Assembly (NCBI GenBank): GCA_031181145.1
Contig: JAPSLB010000035.1
Coordinates: 1 to 52,057 of the forward strand
From: Microvirga sp.
GTDB taxonomy: Bacteria; Pseudomonadota; Alphaproteobacteria; Rhizobiales; Beijerinckiaceae
DNA length: 52,057 nucleotides
Direction of reading: 5' to 3'
Position 1 is the first letter of the stretch, and every line of letters starts with the position of its first letter. Below the pieces are notes generated by a model. The model worked only from the letters and a program-made list of their open reading frames with translations. It ran no database searches and was not told where the DNA came from. Positions 8,755 through 17,965 of the stretch are shown piece after piece. Position numbers and translations under genes: made by a program.

Positions 8755-10347
8755 ATGCCCGCTCCCCGCGTTCTCATTTCCGACGCTCTCTCCCCCGCTG
8801 CCGTGCAAATCTTCAAGGATCGCGGCATCGACGTCGATTTCCAGCCCGATCTTGGCAAGGACAAGGAAAAGCTCGCCGCCATCATCGGCGACTATGACGG
8901 TCTCGCCATTCGCTCGGCCACCAAGGTGACGGCCAAGATCCTCGAACAGGCGAAGAACCTGAAGGTGATCGGCCGCGCCGGCATCGGCGTGGACAATGTC
9001 GAGATTCCCGCCGCCACGGCGAAGGGAATCATCGTCATGAACACGCCCTTCGGCAATTCCATCACCACCGCCGAGCATGCGATCGCCATGATGTTCGCGC
9101 TCGCGCGCCAGATCCCGCATGCCGATGCCTCCACCCAGGCCGGGAAGTGGGAAAAGAACCGCTTCATGGGCGTCGAGCTCACCGGCAAGGTGCTCGGCGT
9201 CATCGGCTGCGGCAATATCGGCTCCATCGTCGCCGACCGCGGCATCGGCCTTCGCATGAAGGTGATCGCCTTCGACCCCTTCCTCTCGCCGGAGCGCGCC
9301 GTCGAGCTCGGCGTCGAGAAGGTGGAGCTGGAGGACCTGCTCCGCCGCGCCGATATTATCACGCTGCACGTACCGATGACCGAGAAGACGAAGAACATCC
9401 TCTCGGCCGAGAACATCGCCAAGACGAAAAAAGGCGTGCGCATCATCAACTGCGCGCGCGGCGGTCTCGTCGACGAGGCGGCTCTGCGGGCGGCGCTCGA
9501 TTCGGGCCACGTGGCGGGCGCGGCCTTCGACGTGTTCGTCGAGGAGCCCGCTCTCACGAACCCGCTCTTCGGCCACCCCAACGTGGTCTGCACGCCGCAT
9601 CTCGGCGCCGCCACCAAGGAAGCGCAGGAGAACGTAGCGCTGCAGGTGGCGGAGCAGATGTCCGATTACCTGCTCCAGGGCGCCATCCAGAACGCGGTGA
9701 ACTTCCCCTCGATCACGGCCGAGGAGGCGCCGCGCCTCAAGCCTTTCGTGGAACTCGCGGAAAAGCTAGGCTCCTTCCTCGGCCAGCTCACGGAGGCCTC
9801 CATCAAGGGCATCCGTATCGAGTACGAGGGCGCGGTCGCCAACATGAACACCCGCGCGCTGACTTCGGCCGCCGTGACCGGCGTGCTGCGCCCCTTCCTG
9901 CAGGACGTCAACATGGTGTCGGCCCCCGTGGTCGCGCGCGAGCGGGGCATCACGGTGGAAGAGGTCAAGCGCGAGAGCGCGGCGCGCGATTACGAGAGCT
10001 TCATCCGAATCGTTGTCGATGCGGAGGACATGGCACGCCATGCAGGCGGAACCGTGTTCCAGGACGGCAAGCCGCGCGTCATCGAGATCCGCGACATCGC
10101 GGTCGACGCCGAGTTCGCGCCGCACATGATCTATGTGCGCAACGACGACAAGCCCGGCTTCATCGGCCGCTTCGGCACGCTGCTCGGCGAGGCGGGCGTG
10201 AACGTGGCGACCTTTGCCCTCGGGCGCGACAAGCCGGGCGGCGATGCGATCTGCTTCGTCTCGGTCGATCAGCCCGTGTCGGACGAGCTTTTGCGCAGGA
10301 TCGAGGAGATCCCGCAGGTCAAACGCGCCCGCGCGGTTCGGTTCTGA
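8755..10347 (+). CDS. serA: D-3-phosphoglycerate dehydrogenase SerA
   Basis: SerA oxidises 3-phosphoglycerate to 3-phosphohydroxypyruvate with NAD, the committed step of serine synthesis. The 530-residue product is the long type: substrate-binding domain (1-100), NAD-binding Rossmann domain with GVIGCGNIGSIVADR (about 145-160), the catalytic His region TPHLGAATKEAQ near residue 280, an intervening ASB domain (about 320-450), and a C-terminal ACT domain (about 455-530) with YVRNDDKPGFIGRFGTLL, usually the serine-feedback site. GAGG lies seven bases before the ATG. It follows serC and probably shares its transcript. Confidence 0.96.
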   Translation: MPAPRVLISDALSPAAVQIFKDRGIDVDFQPDLGKDKEKLAAIIGDYDGLAIRSATKVTAKILEQAKNLKVIGRAGIGVDNVEIPAATAKGIIVMNTPFGNSITTAEHAIAMMFALARQIPHADASTQAGKWEKNRFMGVELTGKVLGVIGCGNIGSIVADRGIGLRMKVIAFDPFLSPERAVELGVEKVELEDLLRRADIITLHVPMTEKTKNILSAENIAKTKKGVRIINCARGGLVDEAALRAALDSGHVAGAAFDVFVEEPALTNPLFGHPNVVCTPHLGAATKEAQENVALQVAEQMSDYLLQGAIQNAVNFPSITAEEAPRLKPFVELAEKLGSFLGQLTEASIKGIRIEYEGAVANMNTRALTSAAVTGVLRPFLQDVNMVSAPVVARERGITVEEVKRESAARDYESFIRIVVDAEDMARHAGGTVFQDGKPRVIEIRDIAVDAEFAPHMIYVRNDDKPGFIGRFGTLLGEAGVNVATFALGRDKPGGDAICFVSVDQPVSDELLRRIEEIPQVKRARAVRF

Positions 10348-10416
10348 TAGCAATTTCCGGCGAAGGGAGTACAGGTTCGCCGGAAACACATTGCGACAAG
10401 AAAAAAGGTCCAGGTC

Positions 10417-11289
10417 ATGTCGGCTTCCCCGTCACAACGCTTCGTCCTGACGCTCGCCTGCGCGAACCGTCCCGGCATCGTCGCCGCCGTGGCGGGGCAC
10501 TTGTCCGATGCGGGCCACAACATTCTCGACGCCCAGCAATACGACGACACGCAGACGGATCGCTTCTTCATGCGCGTCGTCTTCAATCCGGTATCGGGAA
10601 AGGGCGATATCGACGCCCTCAAGGATGGTTTCGTGCCCTTGGCCGACCGCTTCGGCATGACCTGGACCCTGCGCGACATCGGCGAGAAGCGCAAAGTCAT
10701 GCTGCTCGTCTCGAAGTTCGACCATTGCCTGGCCGATCTGCTCTACCGTTGGCGCATCGGCGAGCTGGATTTCGAGCCCGCCGGCGTGATCGCCAATCAT
10801 CCCGTCGAAACCTACGGCCATGTGGGCCTGGGCGACGTTCCGTTCCACTACCTTCCTGTCACGAAGGACACCAAGCTCGAGCAGGAAGCCAGGGTCTGGG
10901 AGATCATCCGCGACTCACAGGCGGATCTCGTCGTGCTCGCCCGCTACATGCAGGTCCTGTCCGACGGGCTCGCGGCGAAGCTCGCGGGCCGCTGCATCAA
11001 CATCCATCACTCGTTCCTCCCGAGCTTCAAGGGCGCCAAGCCCTATCATCAGGCCCATGCCCGGGGCGTGAAGCTGATCGGCGCGACCGCCCATTACGTG
11101 ACCTCCGATCTCGACGAAGGTCCGATCATCGCGCAGGATGTGGAGCCGATCACCCATCGCGACAGTGCGGAGGATCTCGTGCGCAAGGGCCGTGACATCG
11201 AGCGGCGCGTTCTCGCCCGCGCGGTGCGTTACCACTTGGAGGACCGCATCCTGCTCAACGGCCGCAAGACGGTGGTGTTCGCGGATTGA
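10417..11289 (+). CDS. purU: Formyltetrahydrofolate deformylase PurU
   Basis: PurU hydrolyses 10-formyltetrahydrofolate to formate and tetrahydrofolate, balancing one-carbon pools and feeding formate to purine synthesis. The 290-residue product has an N-terminal ACT regulatory domain (about 8-85, starting [21 protein letters not shown]) and a C-terminal formyltransferase-fold domain with [11 protein letters not shown], the catalytic [17 protein letters not shown] and [19 protein letters not shown], which supply the Asn, His and Asp of the active site. It starts 69 bases after serA; placement after serine genes makes sense because serine feeds one-carbon metabolism. A repeat element follows it. 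Confidence 0.95.
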   Translation: MSASPSQRFVLTLACANRPGIVAAVAGHLSDAGHNILDAQQYDDTQTDRFFMRVVFNPVSGKGDIDALKDGFVPLADRFGMTWTLRDIGEKRKVMLLVSKFDHCLADLLYRWRIGELDFEPAGVIANHPVETYGHVGLGDVPFHYLPVTKDTKLEQEARVWEIIRDSQADLVVLARYMQVLSDGLAAKLAGRCINIHHSFLPSFKGAKPYHQAHARGVKLIGATAHYVTSDLDEGPIIAQDVEPITHRDSAEDLVRKGRDIERRVLARAVRYHLEDRILLNGRKTVVFAD

Positions 11290-11314
11290 CGACGCGGGGG
11301 ATCAAGGCTTTCCC

Positions 11315-11400
11315 GTCATCACCGGCTTCGTGCCGGTGATCCCGATGGGGCAGGCGTCGCGCTCATCGGGAGCGGGGATGGCCGGGTCGGGCCTGCCCCA
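11315..11400. repeat. REP-like palindromic element after purU
   Basis: Two stems are visible: ATCACCGGC with GCCGGTGAT (11318-11326, 11332-11340) and TGGGGCAGGC with GCCTGCCCCA (11346-11355, 11391-11400). It resembles the element at 13910 (GTCATC-CCGG-TTGTGCCGG-CCCGATG core) and sits between convergent genes. Confidence 0.6.
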
Positions 11401-11500
11401 TGCCCCAGACCTTAAGCAGCGGATCATCCTTGGCGAAATCCGGATCCGGCTTTTCGCGCGGTGCGGCAGGTCTTAGGTTTCCAGGCCGTTGGTGACGGAG

Positions 11501-12403
11501 CTATTTCCGCTCCGCGAGCCAGATGCCGCCGAGCACCAGGAACAGGCCCAGCGCGTGATAGTAGGCGAAGGGCTCGCCCAGGAGCAGCACGGCGAGAAGC
11601 GCGCCGAAGACCGGCACCAGGTTGACGAACAGACCCGCCCGCGCGGGGCCGATCAGCTCGACCCCGCGGATGAAGAAAATCTGCGAGAGCAGGGACGGGA
11701 AAAGGCCGATATAGATCAGGATCAGCCAACCCCTCTGCGTCGGCAATTGCACGGCGCCCTGCGCGATCTCCACCGCGAGGAGAGGAAGGGACGTGAGGAA
11801 CGCCACACCCGCCAGGGCCGTGAAGAAGACGAGGCCGGACACGGGCGGACGGCGGCGCAGGCCCAGCGTGTAGCCCGCATAGAACACGCAGGCGATCAGC
11901 ATCCACACGTCGCCGATGTTGAGCGAGAGGGTCTTCAGAAGCTCCCAATCCGCCTTTACCGACACCAACACGACGCCGAGGATCGTCACGATCATGCCGA
12001 GGATCTGCAGCGGGATCACGCGCGCGCCGAAGAACAGGATGGTGCCGATCAGCACCAGGACCGGAATGGCGCCCTGGAAGATCGTGAGATTCACCGCCGT
12101 GGTGTGGTAGGCGGCCGCGTAGAATAGCGCGTTGAAGGCGGTGAAGCCGGCGGAGCCCATGATGATGGTGTAGAGCCAGCGGGATCCGATCGCCGGCCAT
12201 TCCGAGACGACCTGCCGCCCGATCAGCGGTCCGAGGATGAGGACCACGATGATCCAGCGGAGGCAGGTGAGCAGCATGGGCGAGACGTGGCCGACGGCGA
12301 GACGTCCGGCGATGGCGTTGCCGCCCCACATCAGGGTGGTCAGGATCAGGAGCAGATAGGCCTGTCCCCAGAGACCCTTCCAAAGCGCTTGCAGGATTTT
12401 CAT
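11501..12403 (-). CDS. EamA/DMT-family membrane exporter
   Basis: The 300-residue product is almost entirely hydrophobic with about ten membrane helices in two homologous halves, as in the drug/metabolite transporter (EamA) superfamily. Helix 1 carries the typical MWGGNAIAGR, and the second half holds the repeated pattern FVNLVPVFGALLAVLLLGEP. These proteins export amino acids, nucleosides or small metabolites; the substrate here cannot be told. The gene is single, convergent with purU and divergent from the amidotransferase gene. The ribosome site before its ATG is weak. Confidence 0.88.
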   Translation of the reverse strand: MKILQALWKGLWGQAYLLLILTTLMWGGNAIAGRLAVGHVSPMLLTCLRWIIVVLILGPLIGRQVVSEWPAIGSRWLYTIIMGSAGFTAFNALFYAAAYHTTAVNLTIFQGAIPVLVLIGTILFFGARVIPLQILGMIVTILGVVLVSVKADWELLKTLSLNIGDVWMLIACVFYAGYTLGLRRRPPVSGLVFFTALAGVAFLTSLPLLAVEIAQGAVQLPTQRGWLILIYIGLFPSLLSQIFFIRGVELIGPARAGLFVNLVPVFGALLAVLLLGEPFAYYHALGLFLVLGGIWLAERK

Positions 12404-12478
12404 GGAAGACGGGACCTCGTGCCTCTTGCCGCCCTGCGCAGTTTCGGTAAACCAGCGCCGAAGTAGCGGGTGACGGTT

Positions 12479-13342
12479 ATGGCCTTAAGGTTTCTGGTGG
12501 TCGAGGGCAATACGCGTGGCGCAAGGGAGGCCCACAGGGCGGCCTATGGCCAAATGCTGTCGGAGTCCTATGCTCAGGTGATTCACGGCATCGAGCGGGA
12601 GGCGGTCTGCGACATCGCCTTCCCGGCCGACGAGGGCGCGAACCTGCCTGACCGGGCCGGGCTCGGATCCTACGACGGCATCGTGCTCACCGGCTCGCAC
12701 CTGAACATCTACGACCGCACGCCCGAGATCCTCCGCCAGATCGACCTGATGCGGGCGATCTATGCATCGGGCACACCGTCCTTCGGCTCCTGCTGGGGCC
12801 TCCAGGTGGCGGCCGTGGCGGCGGACGGGGACGTGCAGAAGAACCCGCTCGGCCGCGAGGTGGGCTTTGCCCGCCGCCTCAGACGCACGGAGGAGGGAAG
12901 GGCCCATCCCATGATCGAGGGACGGCCGGAGGTTTATGACGCGCCTGCCATTCACCTCGACATGGTCACGGCGCTGCCTGAGGATGCCACGGTGATCGCC
13001 ACCAATCCGGTTTCGGCTGTTCAGGCGGCGGAGATCCGCCGTGACGGCGGCGTGTTCTGGGGTGTCCAGTACCACCCGGAATTCAGCCTGTCGGAACTGG
13101 CCGCGATCCTGCGCCAGCGAACGGAACTGATGATCCGCGAAGGCTTCTGTCGCACGTCCGAGGAGGTTATCTCCTATGCGGACGACCTGACGGCTCTCGA
13201 CACCGATCCCTCCCGCATCGATCTGGCATGGCGGCACGGGGTCGATGCCGAAGTACTGGATCCGGCGCGCCGCACCCGCGAGATCCGCAACTTCATCGAG
13301 CATCGGGTGAAGTCGGAAAAGAGCGCTCGGGGCCGGGCCTGA
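12479..13342 (+). CDS. Class I glutamine amidotransferase (GMP-synthase-like)
   Basis: The 287-residue product is a GATase1 domain protein. It shows the nucleophile elbow SCWGLQ (Cys about residue 102), the oxyanion segment VLTGSHLNIYD, and the His-Glu pair of the triad in YHPEF (about 198-200). These enzymes hydrolyse glutamine and deliver ammonia to a partner, or act on gamma-glutamyl compounds. No partner synthase lies nearby and the protein extends about 85 residues past the triad, so the acceptor is unknown. An in-frame GTG at 12470 is an alternative start; neither has a clear ribosome site. It is divergent from the EamA gene. Confidence 0.85.
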   Translation: MALRFLVVEGNTRGAREAHRAAYGQMLSESYAQVIHGIEREAVCDIAFPADEGANLPDRAGLGSYDGIVLTGSHLNIYDRTPEILRQIDLMRAIYASGTPSFGSCWGLQVAAVAADGDVQKNPLGREVGFARRLRRTEEGRAHPMIEGRPEVYDAPAIHLDMVTALPEDATVIATNPVSAVQAAEIRRDGGVFWGVQYHPEFSLSELAAILRQRTELMIREGFCRTSEEVISYADDLTALDTDPSRIDLAWRHGVDAEVLDPARRTREIRNFIEHRVKSEKSARGRA

Positions 13343-13369
13343 AACCCTCCGGACGGGTCCGGCGGCGCC

Positions 13370-13735
13370 TCAGAGCACATCCAGGATGATCCGCTCCGAA
13401 ACCGGTGTGGCGGGGGAAGGCGCGCGCACGACAAAGCCGCGACATTTCGTGGTGACGGGATGAATCGGTGTCCGGTGCCGGTCGGAGCCGACCAGATAGT
13501 TCACCGTGTAATAGGTGTGGCCGCCGACGAAGGTCGTTTCCTTCGTCTCGAAAACATATCCCAGCTCGGTCGGGCTGATCCGGTAGATCGCCTGCGGCGG
13601 CCCGAGGGCCGCGATTCGCTCCGAGATCGGCCGGCCGATGAAGTCCGAACACGAGATCTTGACGGTCTCGTGCACGGTCGGGACACAGCCCGCAGCGCCG
13701 AGCGCCGCACCAACAACGACAGCAATTCTTTTCAC
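13370..13735 (-). CDS. Small predicted lipoprotein, function unknown
   Basis: The 121-residue product starts with a short basic stretch and hydrophobic segment ending in the lipobox LGAAGC (Cys about residue 17), so it is likely a lipid-anchored periplasmic protein. The mature part has two to three beta-rich segments (GYVFETKETTFVG, HTYYTVNYLVG) and a second Cys near residue 28 plus one in TTKCRGF. I do not recognise a family. The GTG start at 13735 is chosen because GGGGAAG lies six bases ahead and it gives a proper lipoprotein signal; an upstream ATG at 13759 would add eight residues without a good ribosome site. It converges on the amidotransferase gene. Confidence 0.7.
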   Translation of the reverse strand: MKRIAVVVGAALGAAGCVPTVHETVKISCSDFIGRPISERIAALGPPQAIYRISPTELGYVFETKETTFVGGHTYYTVNYLVGSDRHRTPIHPVTTKCRGFVVRAPSPATPVSERIILDVL

Positions 13736-14230
13736 AGGCTTCCCCCAGCGATGGAGCATTCATCCCCATCCATGGAAGGATCTAGGCGACCGTGTGCCGT
13801 TAGGAAAGGCATCGGCGCTCCCCGCGTCCGCCGCCGTCCCCACCTATTTCCGCCGCCGTCCCCGGGGTTGCTCCAGGGATCGCTGTCCTCGTCCCACCTC
13901 ACGTCATCCCCGGCCTTGTGCCGGGGAACCCGATGCGGTGAGCGCCGCGCCTGTCCGATCGGAATGACCGGGACGAAGGGAGTATGATGACGGCAGCGGC
14001 CGGAGAAGGGGCGGGAGCATCGCCTCCCTTCCTCTCTGTGCTCCGGTCGGGAGCCACAAGGGGCGTATGGGCGTGCGATCTGGGTTCTTGCCTTCATTCC
14101 GTCCCTTGAAAGGGCGAGAGTAAGGGATGTCCGGCACACATCAGCACGGAGCATGATGCATGGGACAAGGCGCATTCCGGCTTGACCTGACGCGCGTGAT
14201 CCACGAAGAGGGTCTGCAAGGTTTTTACTC
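13736..14230. other. Intergenic stretch with repeats and no convincing gene
   Basis: About 500 bases without a credible coding frame. It holds a 15-base direct repeat of TCCGCCGCCGTCCCC (13827 and 13849, 22-base period) and a REP-like element at 13910-13980. The right part is likely the promoter and leader of purA; a TTGACC (14183-14188) is a weak -35 candidate. Confidence 0.5.
13910..13980. repeat. REP-like element before purA
   Basis: It begins GTCATCCCCGG, forms a CCCCGG-CCTTGTG-CCGGGG hairpin and continues CCCGATG, matching the layout of the element after purU and partly that between serC and serA. Confidence 0.55.
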
Positions 14231-14257
14231 AACCCTGGCCTTGCGCCGGGGTTTTTT
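14231..14257 (+). terminator. Terminator-like hairpin in the purA leader
   Basis: AACCCTGGC pairs with GCCGGGGTT (14231-14239 with 14245-14253, one G-U), followed by a run of six T. It ends only 17 bases before the purA ATG, with no protein gene upstream on this strand. It either ends an unannotated small RNA or attenuates purA. Confidence 0.75.
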
Positions 14258-14274
14258 CATGTGAGGCTTGAGCG

Positions 14275-15567
14275 ATGGCGAACGTGGTTGTCGTGGGCGC
14301 CCAGTGGGGTGATGAAGGCAAGGGCAAGATCGTCGACTGGCTGTCCGAACAGGCGGACGTGGTCGTGCGGTTCCAGGGCGGGCACAATGCCGGCCACACC
14401 CTCGTGATCGGCGACAAGGTCTACAAGCTGTCGCTGCTGCCCTCCGGCGTGGTGCGTCCCAACAAGCTCTCCGTCATCGGCAACGGGGTCGTGCTCGACC
14501 CGCATGCCCTGGCGGCGGAAGTGGAGCGCCTGTCCGAACAGGGCGTGTCGATCTCCCGCGACAACCTGCGCGTGGCCGAGAACGCCACGCTGATCCTCTC
14601 CATCCACCGCGAGCTCGACGCCTTGCGCGAGAGCGGCAGCGCGGGCACGAAGATCGGCACCACCAAGCGCGGCATCGGCCCCGCTTACGAGGACAAGGTC
14701 GGCCGCCGCGCCATCCGCCTCATGGATCTCGCCGATCTCCCCTCGCTGCGCGACAAGATCGACCGGCTGCTCACGCATCACAATGCGTTGCGTCGCGGCT
14801 TCGGCCTCGACGAGTTCAAGCCGGAGGAGATCTACGAGGAGCTGTCCTCGGTCGCCCCCAAGGTGCTCCCCTACATGGACGCCGTATGGCGCCTCCTCGA
14901 CGACGAGCGCCGGGCCGGCAGGCGCATCCTGTTCGAAGGCGCGCAGGGTGCGCTGCTCGATGTCGATCATGGCACCTATCCCTTCGTTACTTCCTCCAAC
15001 ACGGTGGCAGGTCAGGCGGCGACGGGTTCGGGCCTCGGCCCGGGCGGCGTCGGTTATGTGCTTGGCATCGCGAAGGCCTACACCACCCGCGTGGGCGAGG
15101 GGCCGTTCCCGACCGAGCTCAACGACGAGACCGGCGAGCTGATCGGCCAGAAGGGCAAGGAGTTCGGCGTCGTGACGGGCCGCAAGCGCCGCTGCGGCTG
15201 GTTCGACGCTACCCTGGTGCGCCAGACGGTGCGGACCTCGGGCATCGACGGCATCGCGCTCACAAAGCTCGACATCCTCGACGGATTCGAAACGATCAAG
15301 ATCGGCGTCGGCTACAAGCTCGATGGGCAGACCATCGACTATTTCCCGGCGAGCCAGGGTGCTCAAGGGAGGGTGGAGCCCGTCTACGAAGAGTTCGAAG
15401 GGTGGAGCGGGTCCACCGCCGGCGCGCGCTCCTGGGCGGATCTGCCGGCTCAGGCGGTCAAATATGTCCGCCGCATCGAGGAGCTGATCGGCGCACCCGT
15501 GGCGGTGCTCTCCACCTCCCCCGAGCGGGATGATACAATTCTCATGAAGAACCCCTTTGAGGGTTGA
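14275..15567 (+). CDS. purA: Adenylosuccinate synthetase PurA
   Basis: PurA joins IMP and aspartate using GTP to form adenylosuccinate, the first committed step to AMP. The 430-residue product has the expected length. Conserved parts in order are the N-terminal GTP loop QWGDEGKGK (about 8-16) with catalytic Asp13, GGHNAGHT with the catalytic His at about 41, [14 protein letters not shown] (around residue 130), [23 protein letters not shown] (about 220), the RKRRCGWFD loop (about 303) and KLDILDG. GAGG lies before the ATG. The next frame overlaps or follows its stop directly, so the two are probably cotranscribed. A terminator-like hairpin in the leader suggests premature termination control. 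Confidence 0.97.
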   Translation: MANVVVVGAQWGDEGKGKIVDWLSEQADVVVRFQGGHNAGHTLVIGDKVYKLSLLPSGVVRPNKLSVIGNGVVLDPHALAAEVERLSEQGVSISRDNLRVAENATLILSIHRELDALRESGSAGTKIGTTKRGIGPAYEDKVGRRAIRLMDLADLPSLRDKIDRLLTHHNALRRGFGLDEFKPEEIYEELSSVAPKVLPYMDAVWRLLDDERRAGRRILFEGAQGALLDVDHGTYPFVTSSNTVAGQAATGSGLGPGGVGYVLGIAKAYTTRVGEGPFPTELNDETGELIGQKGKEFGVVTGRKRRCGWFDATLVRQTVRTSGIDGIALTKLDILDGFETIKIGVGYKLDGQTIDYFPASQGAQGRVEPVYEEFEGWSGSTAGARSWADLPAQAVKYVRRIEELIGAPVAVLSTSPERDDTILMKNPFEG

Positions 15568-15599
15568 CGGCAGAGCCTCACCGGGTCATTCCCAAGGAA

Positions 15600-16796
15600 A
15601 TGGCAGATTATTACCCACTCATTGCACGGGCCGTCGAAGGCCTGACAGAGCAGACACCTGCCGCGCGGCACGCCGTTTACGAGCGTGCCCGGACGGCTCT
15701 GGTTGCCCAGTTGCGGTCCCTCGACCCGCCTCTGCAGGAGGCGGATATTCGAAGGGAATGCGCAGCTCTCGACGAGGCGATCACGCGGGTCGAGGCCGAT
15801 CATGCGCCCCCTCCGGCAGGTTTCGATCCCGATGCCTTCGCCGAGATGCTGGTCGAGGATCAGCCCCAGCAAAGCCCGGCTGACCGCTTGCGCAGCGTGA
15901 TGCCGCCGAGGCAGGCTCTCAGGGCTCCCTCCCAGGGCGAGCCCGGTCCTGAGCCCGCCCCTCAGACCTTCGAGGAGGCGGCCCCCGTTCGTCCGCGGAT
16001 CGACAGCCGGCCGCATCCGGCCATGCAGAGCAACCGGCAGATGCGGTCCATCCTGCTCGGCGCGGCCATCCTTTTCGTCATCCTCGCCATCGGGGGCCTT
16101 GCTTGGTGGCAGAGCCGCTCGGATGCGCCCATTCCCGAAACGCCCGTTGCGGAGACGCCTCCGGAAGCGCCGGCCAGCAACGAGTCGGCCAAAATCGACG
16201 AACGGGTCGGTGGGCAGGCGCCCGCCGTCTCTCCGAACGCGGGTCAGGCGATCGGCGTGGCGCACCGCGCGGTCTTCTACGAGGAGGATGCGACCAACCC
16301 CCAAACTCCGAAAGCCTATGTGGGGCGCGTGGTCTGGCGGCTCGAGGACGTGAATCCCGGCCAGGGGCAGCCGCTCGAGAAGGCGGTGACCGCCAATGTC
16401 GAGGTCGCCGAGGCGGGGCTGACCATGAAGATGGTGCTGCGCCGCAATCTCGACACGACGCTGCCGGCGTCGCATACGGTCGAGCTGACCTTCACCACGC
16501 GCCAGGGCGACAGCGGCCGTGTGATCCGTGACGTGGGCCTCCTGCAGTTCAAGAACGAGGAGGCCGCGCGCGGCACGCCGATCGCAGGCCTGCCGGTGCC
16601 CGTGCGCGAGAACCTGTTCCTGATCGGCTTGTCCAACCTGCAGGGCGATGTGGAGCGCAATACCGAGCTTTTCGTGCGCCGCAACTGGATCGACCTGCCG
16701 GTCCGCATGGCCTCGGGCCAGCGCGCCATCCTGAGCTTCGAGAAGGGCGCCACCGGTGAGCAGGTGCTGACCAACGCCTTCAGCCAGTGGCAGTAG
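15600..16796 (+). CDS. Conserved single-span membrane protein downstream of purA
   Basis: I know this type only as a conserved uncharacterised rhizobial protein. The 398-residue product begins MADYYPLIARAVEGL with a helical N-terminal domain (1-85) rich in Ala, Arg and Glu, then a Pro-rich acidic linker, one membrane helix (about 152-175, LLGAAILFVILAIGGLAWW), another Pro/Glu-rich linker (about 178-205), and a C-terminal domain (about 215-398) of beta character, probably periplasmic. The frame is open back to a TTG at 15564 that overlaps the purA stop; the ATG at 15600 matches the family-like start, although AAGGA lies very close to it. The coupling to purA suggests a housekeeping role, but none can be assigned. 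Confidence 0.75.
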   Translation: MADYYPLIARAVEGLTEQTPAARHAVYERARTALVAQLRSLDPPLQEADIRRECAALDEAITRVEADHAPPPAGFDPDAFAEMLVEDQPQQSPADRLRSVMPPRQALRAPSQGEPGPEPAPQTFEEAAPVRPRIDSRPHPAMQSNRQMRSILLGAAILFVILAIGGLAWWQSRSDAPIPETPVAETPPEAPASNESAKIDERVGGQAPAVSPNAGQAIGVAHRAVFYEEDATNPQTPKAYVGRVVWRLEDVNPGQGQPLEKAVTANVEVAEAGLTMKMVLRRNLDTTLPASHTVELTFTTRQGDSGRVIRDVGLLQFKNEEAARGTPIAGLPVPVRENLFLIGLSNLQGDVERNTELFVRRNWIDLPVRMASGQRAILSFEKGATGEQVLTNAFSQWQ

Positions 16797-16816
16797 GACG
16801 GGGTGTCCGGGACAAC

Positions 16817-16848
16817 AAAAAAGCCGCGCGGCGATGCGCGGCTTTTTT
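16817..16848. terminator. Bidirectional terminator between purA unit and rpoH
   Basis: AAAAAAGCCGCGC (16817-16829) is fully complementary to GCGCGGCTTTTTT (16836-16848), giving a GC stem with T runs on both strands between convergent genes. Confidence 0.92.
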
Positions 16849-16867
16849 CATGGGGCTGAGACCATGG

Positions 16868-17767
16868 TCAGGCCGGAGCCTCGGCCGATGACGCGCTCTC
16901 GATCTGGGTGAGGTTCTTCTTCACCGCTTCCTGCACCTTCTCGAAGGCGCGCACCTCGATCTGCCGGACACGCTCGCGGGACACGCCGAACTCGGTCGAG
17001 AGCTCCTCGAGCGTGATCGGATCGTCCGAGAGCCGTCGGGCCTCGAAAATCCGGCGCTCGCGCGGGTTCAGGACGGAGAGGGCGTTGCGTAGAGCGGTCA
17101 GCCGGTTCTGGCCTTCCTCCTCCTCCACGAGCACCTGCTCCTGGCTCTGGCTCTGGTCGACCAGCCAGTCCTGCCACTCGCCGCCGCCTTCGCCCTCGTC
17201 GCGCAGGGGCGCATTGAGGGAGGCATCGCCGCCGAGACGGCGATTCATGTCCACCACGTCCTGCTCGGTCACGCCGAGCTGAGTGGCGATCTGCTTCACC
17301 TGGTCGGGGCGCAGGTCGCCCTCGTCCAGAGCCGAGATGCGGCCCTTCGCCTTGCGCAGGTTGAAGAACAGCTTCTTCTGGTTCGCGGTGGTGCCCATCT
17401 TCACGAGCGACCAGGACCGCAGGATGTACTCTTGAATCGCCGCCTTGATCCACCACATGGCATATGTGGCGAGGCGGAAGCCCTTGTCGGGTTCGAAGCG
17501 CTTGACGGCCTGCATGAGGCCGACATTGCCTTCGGAAACCACCTCGCTGATCGGCAGGCCATAGCCACGGTAGCCCATGGCGATCTTGGCGACGAGGCGC
17601 AGGTGGGATGTAACGAGCTTGTGGGCAGCCTCGCGATCTCCATGCTCACGCCAGCGTTTGGCGAGCATGTACTCCTCATGCGGCTCAAGCATGGGGAAGC
17701 GACGGATTTCGTCGAGATAGCGGGAAAGGCCCCCTTCATTGGCAAGCACTGGAAGCGCTGCAGCCAT
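16868..17767 (-). CDS. rpoH: Heat-shock sigma factor RpoH (sigma-32)
   Basis: The 299-residue product directs RNA polymerase to heat-shock promoters. It has sigma-70 region 1.2 (LSRYLDEIRRFPMLEPHEEYMLA), region 2 with the core-binding and -10 melting stretch (SEGNVGLMQAVKRFEPDKGFRLATYAMWWIKAAIQEYILRSWS region, about 78-120), the RpoH box QKKLFFNLRK (about 129-138) that marks the sigma-32 subfamily, and region 4.2 with the helix-turn-helix EFGVSRERVRQIEVRA near residue 265. A consensus AGGAGG lies ahead of the ATG. Upstream, TATATAAG (reverse strand, near 17845-17852) could be a -10. Alphaproteobacteria often carry several rpoH copies; whether this is the main one cannot be told. rluD lies upstream on the same strand. 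Confidence 0.96.
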   Translation of the reverse strand: MAAALPVLANEGGLSRYLDEIRRFPMLEPHEEYMLAKRWREHGDREAAHKLVTSHLRLVAKIAMGYRGYGLPISEVVSEGNVGLMQAVKRFEPDKGFRLATYAMWWIKAAIQEYILRSWSLVKMGTTANQKKLFFNLRKAKGRISALDEGDLRPDQVKQIATQLGVTEQDVVDMNRRLGGDASLNAPLRDEGEGGGEWQDWLVDQSQSQEQVLVEEEEGQNRLTALRNALSVLNPRERRIFEARRLSDDPITLEELSTEFGVSRERVRQIEVRAFEKVQEAVKKNLTQIESASSAEAPA

Positions 17768-17965
17768 ATCTTCTCCTCCTTTGGCTCCCTCGTTCCAAGA
17801 GGCAAGCCTGAGGCGGCCCCCTCGATGGCTGGCCGCCCAACTTCCTTATATAAGCGGTTCGACCTTGTCCGGATAGAGGCGCCAGGCTTCAAGACCTGGT
17901 GAACGCTTCAGAATCGCAAGGGTGCCAGCGTGGCAGAGCTTTGCGACGCATTGACGCTCGAAACC

